A DNA stretch of 11,360 nucleotides from Candidatus Liptonbacteria bacterium RIFCSPLOWO2_01_FULL_53_13. Its GTDB lineage: Bacteria; Patescibacteriota; Minisyncoccia; UBA6257; 2-01-FULL-56-20. This document shows positions 1-7,512 of this stretch, piece after piece; position 1 is the first letter of the stretch, and the number at the start of each line of letters is the position of its first letter. Below the pieces are notes generated by a model. The model did not search any database, was not told the DNA's origin, and saw nothing but the letters and a program-made list of their open reading frames with translations. The DNA is taken from contig MHLB01000010.1 in the NCBI GenBank assembly GCA_001818895.1, positions 1-11,360 of the forward strand, in the 5' to 3' direction. Both the position numbers and the translations under genes were made by a program.

Positions 1-1938
1 ATCGCGTCGCTTTTTACCGACCGCGCGATTTCCTACCGCACCGACAAGGGGTTCGCGCATACCGAAATTGCGCTCTCCGTGGGAGTGCAGAAAATGGTGC
101 GTTCCGACAAGGCGGCGAGCGGTGTCATGTTTACCATTGATACGGAAACGGGTTTTGACAAAGTGGTTATTATAAACGCGTCCTATGGTCTCGGCGAAAT
201 GATCGTGCAAGGGAAAGTAACCCCCGACGAATTTATTATTTATAAACCCGGACTCAAAGAGCGGAGGCGCGCGATTATCGGCAAATCGCTCGGCAAGAAA
301 CAAAGAAAGATTATTTACGCCGCGCACGGCATCAAAGAGGTGGCGGTTGCGATGAAGGAGCAGGCCGCATTTTCCGTTTCCGACCGCGAAGCGGAAAAAC
401 TTGCCGAATGGGGAGTGGAAATAGAAGATTATTTCAGCAAAAAGAACGGCCATTATCAGCCGATGGACATAGAATGGGCGAAGGACGGGCTTACGAACGA
501 ACTTTTTATCGTGCAGGCAAGGCCGGAAACCGTCCATGCCGGCGCCGACAGGAATACCTACAGGGAATATGTGCTCTCCAAAAAAAGCAAAATCCGCGCG
601 GAAGGGATTGCCGTGGGAGCGAAAATCGGCGCCGGAGCCGTACGCATAATCCGTGATGCCGCGCGCATCGGAGAATTCAAGAAAGGCGAAGTGCTGGTGA
701 CCGAAATTACGGATCCCGACTGGGAGCCCATTATGAAAATTGCTTCGGCAATCGTCACGGACAAAGGCGGGCGTACGAGCCATGCGGCAATCGTGTCGCG
801 CGAGCTCGGGATTCCCTGCATCGTGGGCGCGGGCGATGCGACTGCCGTGCTCAAAAACGGCGAAATAGTGACCGTTGATTGTTCCTCCGGAAATCGCGGG
901 GTCGTCTACGAAGGCAATATCCCGTTTGAAATAAAAGAGCACCATCTTGATAAAATTCCTGCAATAAAGACCCATATTATGGTGAACGTCGGCTCTCCGG
1001 ACGAAGCGTTCAAAACCCGTTTCCTCCCCGCGAAAGGCGTGGGGCTCGGGCGGCTTGAGTTCATTATCGCGTCGCACATCCAGATTCATCCGAACGCGCT
1101 TCTGGATTATGAAAAACTTAAGCGCGGGAAGAAGAGGTCAAAAGAAGCGCATGTCGCCGCGCAGATTGACGCGCTTACCGCCGGATATAAAAACAAAGCG
1201 CAATATTATGTGGACAAGCTTGCGGAAGGCATCGCGAGAATCGGTGCGGCGTTTGCTCCATACGAAGTCATCATCCGCTTTTCGGATTTCAAGACGAACG
1301 AGTACCGGAAGCTTATCGGCGGGGAATTCTACGAACCGGAAGAAGAGAATCCGATGCTCGGCTGGCGCGGCGCGTCGCGGTATTATCATGAAAATTTCGC
1401 GCGCGCGTTCGGGCTTGAATGCAAAGCGTTGAAGATCGTCCGCGAAGAAATGGGGCTTGCGAATGTCGTGCCGATGATTCCGTTCTGCCGGACTCCCGAG
1501 GAAGGGGAAAAAGTGGTGCGCGCGATGCTGAACCACGGGCTTTCCAAAGCGACCGACGCGACGTTAAAGATCTATGTGATGTGCGAAATTCCCTCAAATA
1601 TCCTGCTTGCGGACGCGTTTCTGGACGTTTTTGACGGGATGTCCATCGGCTCAAACGATCTAAGCCAGCTCACGCTCGGCATTGACCGGGATTCAAGCAT
1701 CGTGAACGCGATAAGCAATGAAAATAATCCCGCAGTGAAGGCGCTCATCAAAGAGGTTATCAAAAAATGCCTCGCGCGGAATAAATATATCGGCATTTGC
1801 GGGCAGGCGCCGTCCGATTATCCTGACTTCGCCGCGTTTCTGGTGCAAGAAGGGATCAAAAGCATTTCCCTTAACCCCGACACGGTGATATCATCGATTA
1901 TGCGCATTGCGGAGATTGAAAAGGGAATCCATAATTAA
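1..1938 (+). CDS. ppsA: Phosphoenolpyruvate synthase, 5'-truncated by window edge
   Basis: PEP synthase (pyruvate, water dikinase) converts pyruvate + ATP to PEP + AMP + Pi in the cytoplasm and is the entry to gluconeogenesis from pyruvate. The frame is open from base 1, so the first GTG at 79 is internal; 645 residues are visible and, against the roughly 790-residue E. coli enzyme, about 150 N-terminal residues lie outside. In order: the rest of the ATP-grasp domain, ending near QARPETV (about residue 171); the swivelling phosphohistidine domain with GGRTSHAAIVSRELGIPC, catalytic His at visible residue 261; and the PEP/pyruvate-binding barrel with ENPMLGWRGASRY, MCEIPSN, SIGSNDLSQL and GICGQAPSD, catalytic Cys at visible residue 600. 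All signature residues seen are intact, so it should be active. PPDK is the nearest alternative, but the MCEIPSN/SIGSND/SLNPDT pattern is that of PpsA. Stop TAA; the dehydrogenase gene follows after 43 bases. Confidence 0.96.
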   Translation: MASLFTDRAISYRTDKGFAHTEIALSVGVQKMVRSDKAASGVMFTIDTETGFDKVVIINASYGLGEMIVQGKVTPDEFIIYKPGLKERRRAIIGKSLGKKQRKIIYAAHGIKEVAVAMKEQAAFSVSDREAEKLAEWGVEIEDYFSKKNGHYQPMDIEWAKDGLTNELFIVQARPETVHAGADRNTYREYVLSKKSKIRAEGIAVGAKIGAGAVRIIRDAARIGEFKKGEVLVTEITDPDWEPIMKIASAIVTDKGGRTSHAAIVSRELGIPCIVGAGDATAVLKNGEIVTVDCSSGNRGVVYEGNIPFEIKEHHLDKIPAIKTHIMVNVGSPDEAFKTRFLPAKGVGLGRLEFIIASHIQIHPNALLDYEKLKRGKKRSKEAHVAAQIDALTAGYKNKAQYYVDKLAEGIARIGAAFAPYEVIIRFSDFKTNEYRKLIGGEFYEPEEENPMLGWRGASRYYHENFARAFGLECKALKIVREEMGLANVVPMIPFCRTPEEGEKVVRAMLNHGLSKATDATLKIYVMCEIPSNILLADAFLDVFDGMSIGSNDLSQLTLGIDRDSSIVNAISNENNPAVKALIKEVIKKCLARNKYIGICGQAPSDYPDFAAFLVQEGIKSISLNPDTVISSIMRIAEIEKGIHN

Positions 1939-1946
1939 TTTGTAGC

Positions 1947-1961
1947 ATTCGTCGTCATTCG
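1947..1961 (+). repeat. Paired ATTCG motifs upstream of dehydrogenase gene
   Basis: Two ATTCG pentamers start at 1947 and 1957, 10 bases apart, in the short gap between the PEP synthase stop and the dehydrogenase start. The same pentamer with the same 10-11 base spacing makes up the large palindrome at 10958-11039 inside purSL. What is seen is only the motif and spacing; a role as operator half-sites or a remnant of a dispersed repeat is inference. Confidence 0.4.
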
Positions 1962-1981
1962 TAGATTTGGATTATGCATAT

Positions 1982-2986
1982 ATGAAAATAGGATTTTTTG
2001 AAATTGAAGGGTGGGAAGAAGCGTCGATTAAAAGCGCGTTTCCGAACGAAGAGCTTTCTTTGAGCGCGGAAAAAATCGACGAAGATGCGCTTCCTGAACA
2101 GAATGATTTTGAAGTGCTTTCCGTATTCGTCAATTCGCGGATTACTCCGAAAACGCTTGGCCATTTCCCCAATCTGAAATACCTCGTGACGCGCTCAACC
2201 GGCTACGACCACATTGACAGAGAGGAATGCCGGAAAAGGGGAATTGCGGTCGCCTATATTCCCGGATACGGAGACAACACCGTCGCGGAATATGCATTCG
2301 GCCTCCTCTTAAGCCTTACGCGGAAAATTTACCAAAGCATTGACCAGATAAAGGAAACCGGTTCGTTTTCGCTCGCCGGCCTCCGCGGAACAGACCTCAA
2401 AGGAAAAACCATCGGCATTATCGGCACGGGGCGCATCGGCAAAGAAGCCGCGCGCATTGCAAAAGGATTCGGGATGAATATATTCGCCTATGATCCCATG
2501 CCCGATTTGGAATTTGCCAAAGAAATCGGCGCATCGTATGCATCGCTTGACGACCTCCTCGGGAATTCCGATGTCATTTCGCTTCATTGCCCGTATAGCG
2601 AGGAAACGCACCATCTTTTGAATCGCGAGAGTATGGGGAAGATAAAGCGGGGCGCATATCTGGTAAATACCGCGCGCGGAGGGCTCGTGGAAACCGACGC
2701 GCTCGTGGAGGCGCTGAAGAACGGCGCGCTTGCCGGAGCCGCGCTTGACGTGCTTGAAGAAGAAGGAGAGACGAGGGACGAGCTTCATTTTCTCGCCTCG
2801 GGGCATCCGAAACAGGAAGAGCTCCGCGTCATGCTTGAGAATCACGTGCTCATGAAGATGCCCAACGTCCTCATCACTCCGCATAATGCGTTTGATACGC
2901 AGGAGGCGATGGAGCGGATTCTCCACATTACGATAGAAAATATCCAATCCTTTATGGCAGGAAAGCCGGAAAATCTTGTGCCGTAA
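1982..2986 (+). CDS. D-lactate dehydrogenase-like 2-hydroxyacid dehydrogenase
   Basis: Soluble NAD-dependent D-2-hydroxyacid dehydrogenase of 334 residues, the usual length, most likely reducing pyruvate to D-lactate to recycle NADH. An N-terminal substrate-binding part (about 1-100) is followed by the Rossmann domain with GTGRIG at 148-153 and the acidic residue D171 in AYDP that favours NAD over NADP. The catalytic triad is present: Arg232 in NTARGG, an acidic residue in LDVLEEE (about 259-261), and His301 in ITPHNAF. The segment 262-295, rich in charged residues (GETRDELHF), is the insertion seen in LdhA-type members. An in-frame TTG at 1967 would add five residues, but the ATG at 1982 begins at the family's MKIGFFE-type N-terminus and is preferred. 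No Shine-Dalgarno sequence is visible. Being beside PEP synthase and near enolase supports a pyruvate-node role. Exact substrate is uncertain; other 2-hydroxyacids are possible. Confidence 0.92.
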   Translation: MKIGFFEIEGWEEASIKSAFPNEELSLSAEKIDEDALPEQNDFEVLSVFVNSRITPKTLGHFPNLKYLVTRSTGYDHIDREECRKRGIAVAYIPGYGDNTVAEYAFGLLLSLTRKIYQSIDQIKETGSFSLAGLRGTDLKGKTIGIIGTGRIGKEAARIAKGFGMNIFAYDPMPDLEFAKEIGASYASLDDLLGNSDVISLHCPYSEETHHLLNRESMGKIKRGAYLVNTARGGLVETDALVEALKNGALAGAALDVLEEEGETRDELHFLASGHPKQEELRVMLENHVLMKMPNVLITPHNAFDTQEAMERILHITIENIQSFMAGKPENLVP

Positions 2987-3006
2987 AACCAAATATCAAC
3001 ATCGTT

Positions 3007-3888
3007 ATGAGTGAACATGTGAGGAAGATCGTCTTGCGCGTCGTATTCCCGCTGATTATCGTAATAAGCGTTTTTACGTTACCCCTACTCGGTCTCTCGG
3101 CGGATATTTCACCGCTTCTCACCGTTGTCTCACTGGTATTCGCTGTTTTAGTGGGATTTTTTATCGCAACAGCAACTACGAACTATATAAACTTTCAGCA
3201 TTACCTGGCTCAGGAAAACGCGAACCTCATTGCACTATTCAACCTCGGCAATATGGTTAGTCCGTCGGAGAAAGAAAAGACCGCGGAAACGATTGACCAG
3301 TACGTTATTGCGACGCTTGATTTTTCTCTTGCGGAGTATATCGAGAAAACGCATCAGGAGTTTAAGCGAGTGGTGGAGCATATTGATACGTTAAAGCCGA
3401 AAAAAGGCGACGGGCGGAGCACGGTGGCATTTGATCATTTGCAAGCGACGAAAATCGAATTGTTCAGAAATCGGGAATCCGTTGCGCTCGCGGCGTTGCG
3501 CATCACCAACGGCCTTCACTGGTTAATTTTAACTTTTCTTGCCTCCACGCTCGTTTTTTTGCTGTTTACCATGCGGACAGATGCGTTGCTTGTGAACGGC
3601 ATAATCGCCGTACTGTCGTCGGCGGTTTATTATATCCTTCTTCTGCTCCACGAGATTGACGGCAACGTTTTTTTGGAAGAACAACTCGCGTATCAAGACG
3701 TCCAAAAAGTTTTTAGAGCTATTGGCAGGTTGCCGTATTACCCATCGTTCGCTTTTGCGTCAGCGAAATTAAAAACACCGGGAGAACGGTATCGTTTGGG
3801 AATATATGCTGATTACCCGCGTTCTTGCGCAAAGAAGATTAAAGTTTGTGATGGCAAAGAAGATACCAGTACTTACGTCAATGAATAA
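3007..3888 (+). CDS. DUF4239-like four-helix membrane protein
   Basis: Membrane protein of 293 residues without a known biochemical function. Two hydrophobic helices lie at the N-terminus (about 8-30 and 35-57), then a soluble, charged, probably helical section (about 60-165, including LAQENANLIALFNLGN and EYIEKTHQEFKRVVEHID), two more helices (about 168-190 and 194-215), and a soluble tail with AIGRLPYYP. This two-plus-two layout fits the DUF4239 (bestrophin-like) family; the assignment is from layout and remembered sequence style, not a search. The ATG follows the dehydrogenase stop by 20 bases with no Shine-Dalgarno; a TATCAA seven bases upstream of the ATG is a weak -10-like match. The last codons overlap the next gene by eight bases (ATGAATAA), so the two are probably translated together. 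The extreme C-terminus (Cys-, Lys-rich) may be lineage-specific. Confidence 0.7.
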   Translation: MSEHVRKIVLRVVFPLIIVISVFTLPLLGLSADISPLLTVVSLVFAVLVGFFIATATTNYINFQHYLAQENANLIALFNLGNMVSPSEKEKTAETIDQYVIATLDFSLAEYIEKTHQEFKRVVEHIDTLKPKKGDGRSTVAFDHLQATKIELFRNRESVALAALRITNGLHWLILTFLASTLVFLLFTMRTDALLVNGIIAVLSSAVYYILLLLHEIDGNVFLEEQLAYQDVQKVFRAIGRLPYYPSFAFASAKLKTPGERYRLGIYADYPRSCAKKIKVCDGKEDTSTYVNE

Positions 3889-4147
3889 TTTTGCCATAGA
3901 AGTTTTCGGATGGTATGGAGTCGTTGCAATACTTGGCGCCTACGCGCTTTTGAGCTTTAACATAATAACTGCGAACCGCATGTCTTTTCAGATATTGAAC
4001 TTTACCGGAGCAATCGGAATCATTATTGTTTCTATCGCCCATAGAAATTATCAACCGGCGGTTATTGATATTGTCTGGGCCATGATTGCTCTTATCGCCT
4101 TGATTAAGATAGTGTTCTTTAAAAGAACTATTAGTGATAAACGGTAG
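3881..4147 (+). CDS. Small CBU_0592-like membrane protein
   Basis: An 88-residue protein with three predicted membrane helices (about 8-27, 38-54, 60-80) and a basic C-terminal tail. The run FGWYGVVAILGAYALLSF, then NFTGAIGI, then YQPAVIDIVWAMIALIALIKI matches the pattern I know from the CBU_0592-like family of small bacterial membrane proteins, whose function is unknown. The ATG at 3881 overlaps the stop of the preceding gene; an in-frame ATG at 3851 would add ten residues (MAKKIPVLTS) and overlap by 38 bases. 3881 is preferred because the family similarity begins shortly after it and ATGAATAA is a classic coupled stop/start. No Shine-Dalgarno is visible for either. The stop is TAG. Confidence 0.78.
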   Translation: MNNFAIEVFGWYGVVAILGAYALLSFNIITANRMSFQILNFTGAIGIIIVSIAHRNYQPAVIDIVWAMIALIALIKIVFFKRTISDKR

Positions 4148-4161
4148 GGCGCTGTTGCGCC
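4148..4161. other. Short GC hairpin in the gap before enolase
   Basis: GGCGC-TGTT-GCGCC forms a five-base-pair stem with a four-base loop directly after the stop of the CBU_0592-like gene and 18 bases before the enolase ATG. It is followed by ATTCTCAAATTT rather than a clean T-run, so it is at best a weak terminator or a structure in the enolase leader. Short enough to be chance. Confidence 0.3.
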
Positions 4162-4179
4162 ATTCTCAAATTTACGAAC

Positions 4180-5385
4180 ATGAAACTGAATAATATCGTT
4201 GTTCGGGAGATATTTGACTCGCGCGGGAAGCCGACGATTTCGGTGTGCGTTGAAGCCGCAAGCGGCGTTTCCGCATGCGCGGAGATTCCGTCCGGAAAAA
4301 GCCGCGGGAGCAGGGAGGCCGCGGTACTGCGCCCGAAAGAAGCAGTGGTTGCGGTAAAAAAGTTATTGCCCGCGCTCAAAGAGAAAGATTTTTCCGGGAT
4401 TGCGGCGCTGGACCGCTTCCTTATTTCCGAAGACGGAACACCGAACAAATCAAAGCTTGGCGGAAATACGATGCTCGGTATTTCCGTCGCATTCGCCCGC
4501 ATTCTCGCGGAAACGCGCAAAGAAGAACTGTGGCAGACGGTCCAGCGGGAATTTTTTCCGGAATATCTGCGCAAGCGCCCGCGCGTACCCTACATTTTTT
4601 CAAACCTCATCAACGGCGGAGCGCACGCCGATAATAATCTTGATATTCAGGAATACATGGTGGTGGTTGCGCCCAAACAGCCGATAGAGAAAAGCGTGGA
4701 AAAGCTTATCGCGCTTTATAAAAAACTGGGGAAAATGCTTGCTCTGGCGGTGGGGTCTCCGAAAGCTCTGAGAACCGGCGACGAAGGGGGATACTCGCTC
4801 AATTTCCAAAGCGGATTTGAGCCGCTCCGCATACTTAATGCCGCAACACGCTCGCTCCGCGCGGGAAAAATGTTTTCTCTCGCGATTGACGCGGCGGCGT
4901 CGGAATTCTATCGGCATGAATATTACGTGCTTGAAGGCAAGGGAATTTCCAGGGAAGCTCTCGTGCATGTCTACCTTGATTTTTTGAAACGCATTCCCGC
5001 GCTCGTTTCCCTGGAAGACCCGTTTGACGAAGAAGACAGGGAGGGATTCAAGAGCTTGCTTGGGCGCACGAAAGGAAAGCTGATAGTCGGGGACGACCTC
5101 ACGACGACAAATCCCAAGGAAATAAAACGGTGCGCGGAAGAAAAACTTATAAACGCGGTCATTATCAAGCCGAACCAAATCGGCACGGTAAGCGAAGCGT
5201 GCGAAGCGATGAAGGTTGCGGAAAAATTCAAGCTCAAAACCATCGTGTCGCATCGTTCGGGAGAGACGGAGGACTCATTCATTATCCATCTTGCGCGCGC
5301 GGGCTCCGCGTACGGAGTCAAGATCGGCGCGCCCGTGCGCGAGCGGATGAGCAAGTTCAACGAGCTTATCAGATTGTATTCTTAG
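4180..5385 (+). CDS. eno: Enolase, short divergent form
   Basis: Enolase interconverts 2-phosphoglycerate and PEP in glycolysis/gluconeogenesis. At 401 residues it is about 30 shorter than the E. coli enzyme, with trimming spread over several loops. The N-terminal capping domain (1-125) has EIFDSRG and GTPNKSKLGGN; the barrel follows from about 138. Residues equivalent to the active site are present: Ser41 in the first mobile loop, His149 and Asp151 in NGGAHADNN, Glu158 in DIQEYM, Glu202 in GDEGGY, metal ligands Asp237 (AIDAAASEF), Glu279 (SLEDPF) and an Asp in VGDD (305-306), the catalytic Lys330 in IIKPNQIG, and His358-Arg-Ser in SHRSGETED. Odd: the catalytic loop reads SGKSRGSREA where most enolases have SGASTG, so two small residues are replaced by Lys40 and Arg42. 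With all ligands kept I expect enolase activity, but a related superfamily reaction cannot be excluded. Its metabolic partner PEP synthase lies 2.2 kb upstream. Confidence 0.9.
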   Translation: MKLNNIVVREIFDSRGKPTISVCVEAASGVSACAEIPSGKSRGSREAAVLRPKEAVVAVKKLLPALKEKDFSGIAALDRFLISEDGTPNKSKLGGNTMLGISVAFARILAETRKEELWQTVQREFFPEYLRKRPRVPYIFSNLINGGAHADNNLDIQEYMVVVAPKQPIEKSVEKLIALYKKLGKMLALAVGSPKALRTGDEGGYSLNFQSGFEPLRILNAATRSLRAGKMFSLAIDAAASEFYRHEYYVLEGKGISREALVHVYLDFLKRIPALVSLEDPFDEEDREGFKSLLGRTKGKLIVGDDLTTTNPKEIKRCAEEKLINAVIIKPNQIGTVSEACEAMKVAEKFKLKTIVSHRSGETEDSFIIHLARAGSAYGVKIGAPVRERMSKFNELIRLYS

Positions 5386-5402
5386 CTCTCCTTGCGTATA
5401 CT
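5374..5402 (+). promoter_or_regulatory. Putative sigma70-type promoter for the 5420 gene
   Basis: TTGTAT (5374-5379), 17-base spacer, TATACT (5397-5402). The -10 box differs from TATAAT at one position. Expected start of transcription near 5409 gives a leader of only about 10 bases before the ATG at 5420. The -35 part lies inside the last codons of enolase. Confidence 0.5.
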
Positions 5403-5419
5403 TTACCCTGCATCATCAC

Positions 5420-5974
5420 ATGACCGCTTCACTTATTGCTCTTTTGGGGCTCACCGCATCCCTGCTCGCGAACATTCAGGCAAACCCGGCGCTTCCGCCG
5501 GAAGTTTCTTCGCGCGCCATCAATACGGCGAGCCAAGTGTTGGAGCTTGCTCTTCGCATGCGCATGCCCGAAGAGTTTATGGCGAGCGGAGCAAACACGC
5601 TATGGCCGAGCTATAACCAGCTCATAAGCTCGCGCTATCTTACTGCAGACGGCACCAGAGTCATTCAAGGCGGAGACGTGAAACTGCTCGGGCAATATAC
5701 CTCCTTCGGCGACTTGAACGGCGACCATATGGACGACGCGGTTGTCGTCGTTCTGCGCGCGAAAAGCGGAGAGGAGCGCGCGGACAACTTTGCCGTGATG
5801 CTGAACCAAGGGAACGGACTTTTTAACGCAAGCGTACTGCCGCTTCAAAAGGGATATGAAATTTTCTCGCACCGCATTGAAAACGAACAATTTGACGTGG
5901 ACATGAAACTTCCGGGCAAAGACCGGAAAATATACCACTATAAACTTGTGGGAACGGAACTTGTGGAGTTTTAA
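5420..5974 (+). CDS. Exported protein with FG-GAP/EF-hand-like loop
   Basis: I do not recognise a named family for this 184-residue protein. Residues 4-17 (SLIALLGLTASLLA) are hydrophobic with no strong basic start, so it is either a poor signal peptide or an N-terminal membrane anchor; most of the chain would then lie outside. Residues 22-46 (NPALPPEVSSRAINTASQ and on) resemble a short helical module I associate with CPR secreted proteins (recollection). Residues 96-106, FGDLNGDHMDD, fit the Asp/Asn-rich calcium loop of FG-GAP/VCBS and EF-hand-type repeats (D98, N100, D102, D105/D106), followed by a beta-strand AVVVVL; only one copy is present. The C-terminal part is predicted beta-rich with charged residues. 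ATG at 5420 has no Shine-Dalgarno but a promoter-like sequence close upstream. The next gene runs towards it, 22 bases from stop to stop, with no clear terminator between. Confidence 0.72.
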   Translation: MTASLIALLGLTASLLANIQANPALPPEVSSRAINTASQVLELALRMRMPEEFMASGANTLWPSYNQLISSRYLTADGTRVIQGGDVKLLGQYTSFGDLNGDHMDDAVVVVLRAKSGEERADNFAVMLNQGNGLFNASVLPLQKGYEIFSHRIENEQFDVDMKLPGKDRKIYHYKLVGTELVEF

Positions 5975-5996
5975 TCTCCGGTCAAAGCGCGGGAGG

Positions 5997-6908
5997 CTAT
6001 GCGCCGATAAGAATGGCTCCTACGACCACCATGCATATCGCAGCGGTTTTTCGCGCGAGATGGGTTTTCAGCATATCCTCTTTGCCGAACGAAGGGAAAA
6101 AGACGCTTAACATAATGCCCAAGATAAGCACGAATATCGGCTGAAATCCGTTTATCACCTGCACGAGCGCCAGCGGAGCTATGACTCCCGCGTATCTGAA
6201 GAAGAGAGTTGCGATAATATCAAGGAATTCGTTGACCGCTACAAGGGCTGTAGCGGAGGCGCGCGATGCGCCGGAAAAGATGCCGAGAAACGCGCGGCGG
6301 TACGACGGGACGAACGCAAAGCAGAAAAAACCGGCAACAATGCTTCCCGACCATCCCCAAAACGCGCTTATCCAAAAATTTTCTTCAAGTGCCACTTTTT
6401 TGAAAAGGATCGCGCTCACGGCAAGCGCGAGGGAAGAAAGCGTCATGAGCCCCAAGAGATTCCAGCGCAACTTAAACGAACCGCCCTTCATGGCAAGAGA
6501 AATCAATATGGCTCCCGCGATAATGAGCAATCCTCCGATGCCTTGGCGGATAGTGAGCGTCTCTCCCAAAAATATATATCCCAACACAAAAAGGATAAGA
6601 GGAGTCGTTTGGAATAGGGGTACCACTTCAGACGCCTCGTGCGTTTCAAGCGCGTGGAGATAGAGAATAGTTCCGATAACGAGAAGAATTCCGTTGATTA
6701 TCGTGATCAATGCATCTGTTTTATTGATAGAAAATACATGAGGTTCCACCAGCAAAATAAACGGCAAGCATGCGGCTCCGATGAATGCGGAAACGATAAT
6801 AACCGCGCCCGGACCGCTTTTGAAATAGCGTCCTACGAGATACTTATCAATATGATTTGACGCGCTCCAGAGTGCGGGAGCCGCAAGCGCAATAAGAATC
6901 CAGTGCAT
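5997..6908 (-). CDS. EamA/DMT-family transporter
   Basis: Integral membrane protein of 303 residues, the normal length for a ten-helix EamA (drug/metabolite transporter superfamily) permease. Two internally similar halves are visible: the first ends with LGETLTIRQGIGGLLIIAGAILISLA (the typical LGE...GxxLIxxG signature of this family), and the second has NEFLDIIATLFFRYAGVIAPLALVQVINGFQPIFVLILGIMLS near its end. It begins MHWILIALAAPALWSASNHIDKYLV, typical of the family's first helix. Substrate cannot be told from sequence; relatives export metabolites or amino acids. The ATG lies nine bases after the stop of the upstream DUF2231-like gene on the same strand, so they are probably cotranscribed, although TAATAT six bases before the ATG could be a weak promoter of its own. 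No Shine-Dalgarno. Stop TAG. Confidence 0.9.
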   Translation of the reverse strand: MHWILIALAAPALWSASNHIDKYLVGRYFKSGPGAVIIVSAFIGAACLPFILLVEPHVFSINKTDALITIINGILLVIGTILYLHALETHEASEVVPLFQTTPLILFVLGYIFLGETLTIRQGIGGLLIIAGAILISLAMKGGSFKLRWNLLGLMTLSSLALAVSAILFKKVALEENFWISAFWGWSGSIVAGFFCFAFVPSYRRAFLGIFSGASRASATALVAVNEFLDIIATLFFRYAGVIAPLALVQVINGFQPIFVLILGIMLSVFFPSFGKEDMLKTHLARKTAAICMVVVGAILIGA

Positions 6909-6917
6909 GCGCGTATA

Positions 6918-7451
6918 TTAACGCAAGCTAAGGACGTAATAGAGGAACGATACGAGCGGGTCTGCATCGGGACCATAGACGAGCGAGCCGCCAAGCGCGC
7001 CGGTAATCGTAACGGAGACAAGGCCAAGAAGCGCGAGCGGGACAATAAGAGAAGGATTGCTCACAAAACTGCCGTACGCAGCCGCGATGCCCCATACGGT
7101 TTTCAAAACCGGATGCGCGGCTTCAATCCTTTCATAATAATTAATAATTCTTTGCAAAAATCTGACGAGATAGGCGAGCGCGATAATCGCAAATATCGCC
7201 ACGGTGAACCCCGCGAACGTCTGGTGCATGCGGAGCACCCGCTCAAGGGACATTCCCTCAAACGAATCTTCCAAGAGATTTCCCGTCAAGTAGGTGATGA
7301 ACGAAAAAATTGACCCCGCAATCGCGAGGAACGCTTTGATATGGAACCACGCGTCGCTTTCAAGGAGTTTTCTCACGCGGATAAGCTCGCATATTGAATA
7401 AAGCGTGAGAAGCGCGATGGGAAAATGGACAAACACCGGATGAAGATCCAT
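6918..7451 (-). CDS. DUF2231-like four-helix membrane protein
   Basis: A 177-residue membrane protein beginning MDLHPVFVHFPIALL; the HPxxVHFPIALL motif with His4 and His9 at the very start of the first helix is the hallmark of the DUF2231 family. Hydrophobic helices are near 8-24, 40-58, 81-103 and 138-160, the usual four-helix layout. A further conserved-looking His lies at about 76 (RMHQTFA). Function is unknown; some relatives are thought to bind haem through such histidines, and that is only a possibility here. It is first of a two-gene minus-strand operon with the EamA transporter. An extended -10 box sits seven bases upstream of the ATG, so the mRNA is probably leaderless. Confidence 0.85.
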   Translation of the reverse strand: MDLHPVFVHFPIALLTLYSICELIRVRKLLESDAWFHIKAFLAIAGSIFSFITYLTGNLLEDSFEGMSLERVLRMHQTFAGFTVAIFAIIALAYLVRFLQRIINYYERIEAAHPVLKTVWGIAAAYGSFVSNPSLIVPLALLGLVSVTITGALGGSLVYGPDADPLVSFLYYVLSLR

Positions 7452-7458
7452 AGAGAAG

Positions 7459-7467
7459 AGTATATCA
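7459..7467 (-). promoter_or_regulatory. Extended -10 promoter for the DUF2231/EamA operon
   Basis: On the minus strand the sequence reads TGATATACT, an extended -10 (TGn plus TATACT), then seven bases, then the ATG at 7451. No good -35 box is at the expected distance, which is usual with extended -10 promoters. The implied transcription start falls on or within a base or two of the start codon. Confidence 0.55.
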
Positions 7468-7473
7468 TACAGA

Positions 7474-7503
7474 TTGGCAGAATGCCCATATTCCTGCTAT
7501 GCT
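7474..7503 (+). promoter_or_regulatory. Promoter for the DEAD-box helicase gene
   Basis: TTGGCA (7474-7479), 18-base spacer, TATGCT (7498-7503), with TG at 7495-7496 making an extended -10. The -35 box overlaps the TTG that would otherwise serve as an upstream start, an argument for the ATG at 7513. Only nine bases separate the -10 from that ATG, so the transcript would have at most a few leader bases. It fires away from the operon on the other strand; the two promoters sit back to back in 61 bases. Confidence 0.5.
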
Positions 7504-7512
7504 TCATCCATT

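Noticed and set aside
79..81. GTG at 79 as start of the PEP synthase gene
   Set aside because: The frame is open to base 1 and upstream residues (SLFTDRAISYR) match the family, so the gene is cut by the window edge.
2309..2992. 227-codon minus-strand frame opposite the dehydrogenase
   Set aside because: Shadow of a well-supported plus-strand gene; no family features.
4600..5253. 217-codon minus-strand frame opposite enolase
   Set aside because: Shadow frame; the plus strand encodes all enolase motifs.
7474..7512. TTG at 7474 as the helicase start
   Set aside because: It coincides with a good -35 box and adds residues without family similarity; ATG at 7513 fits better.
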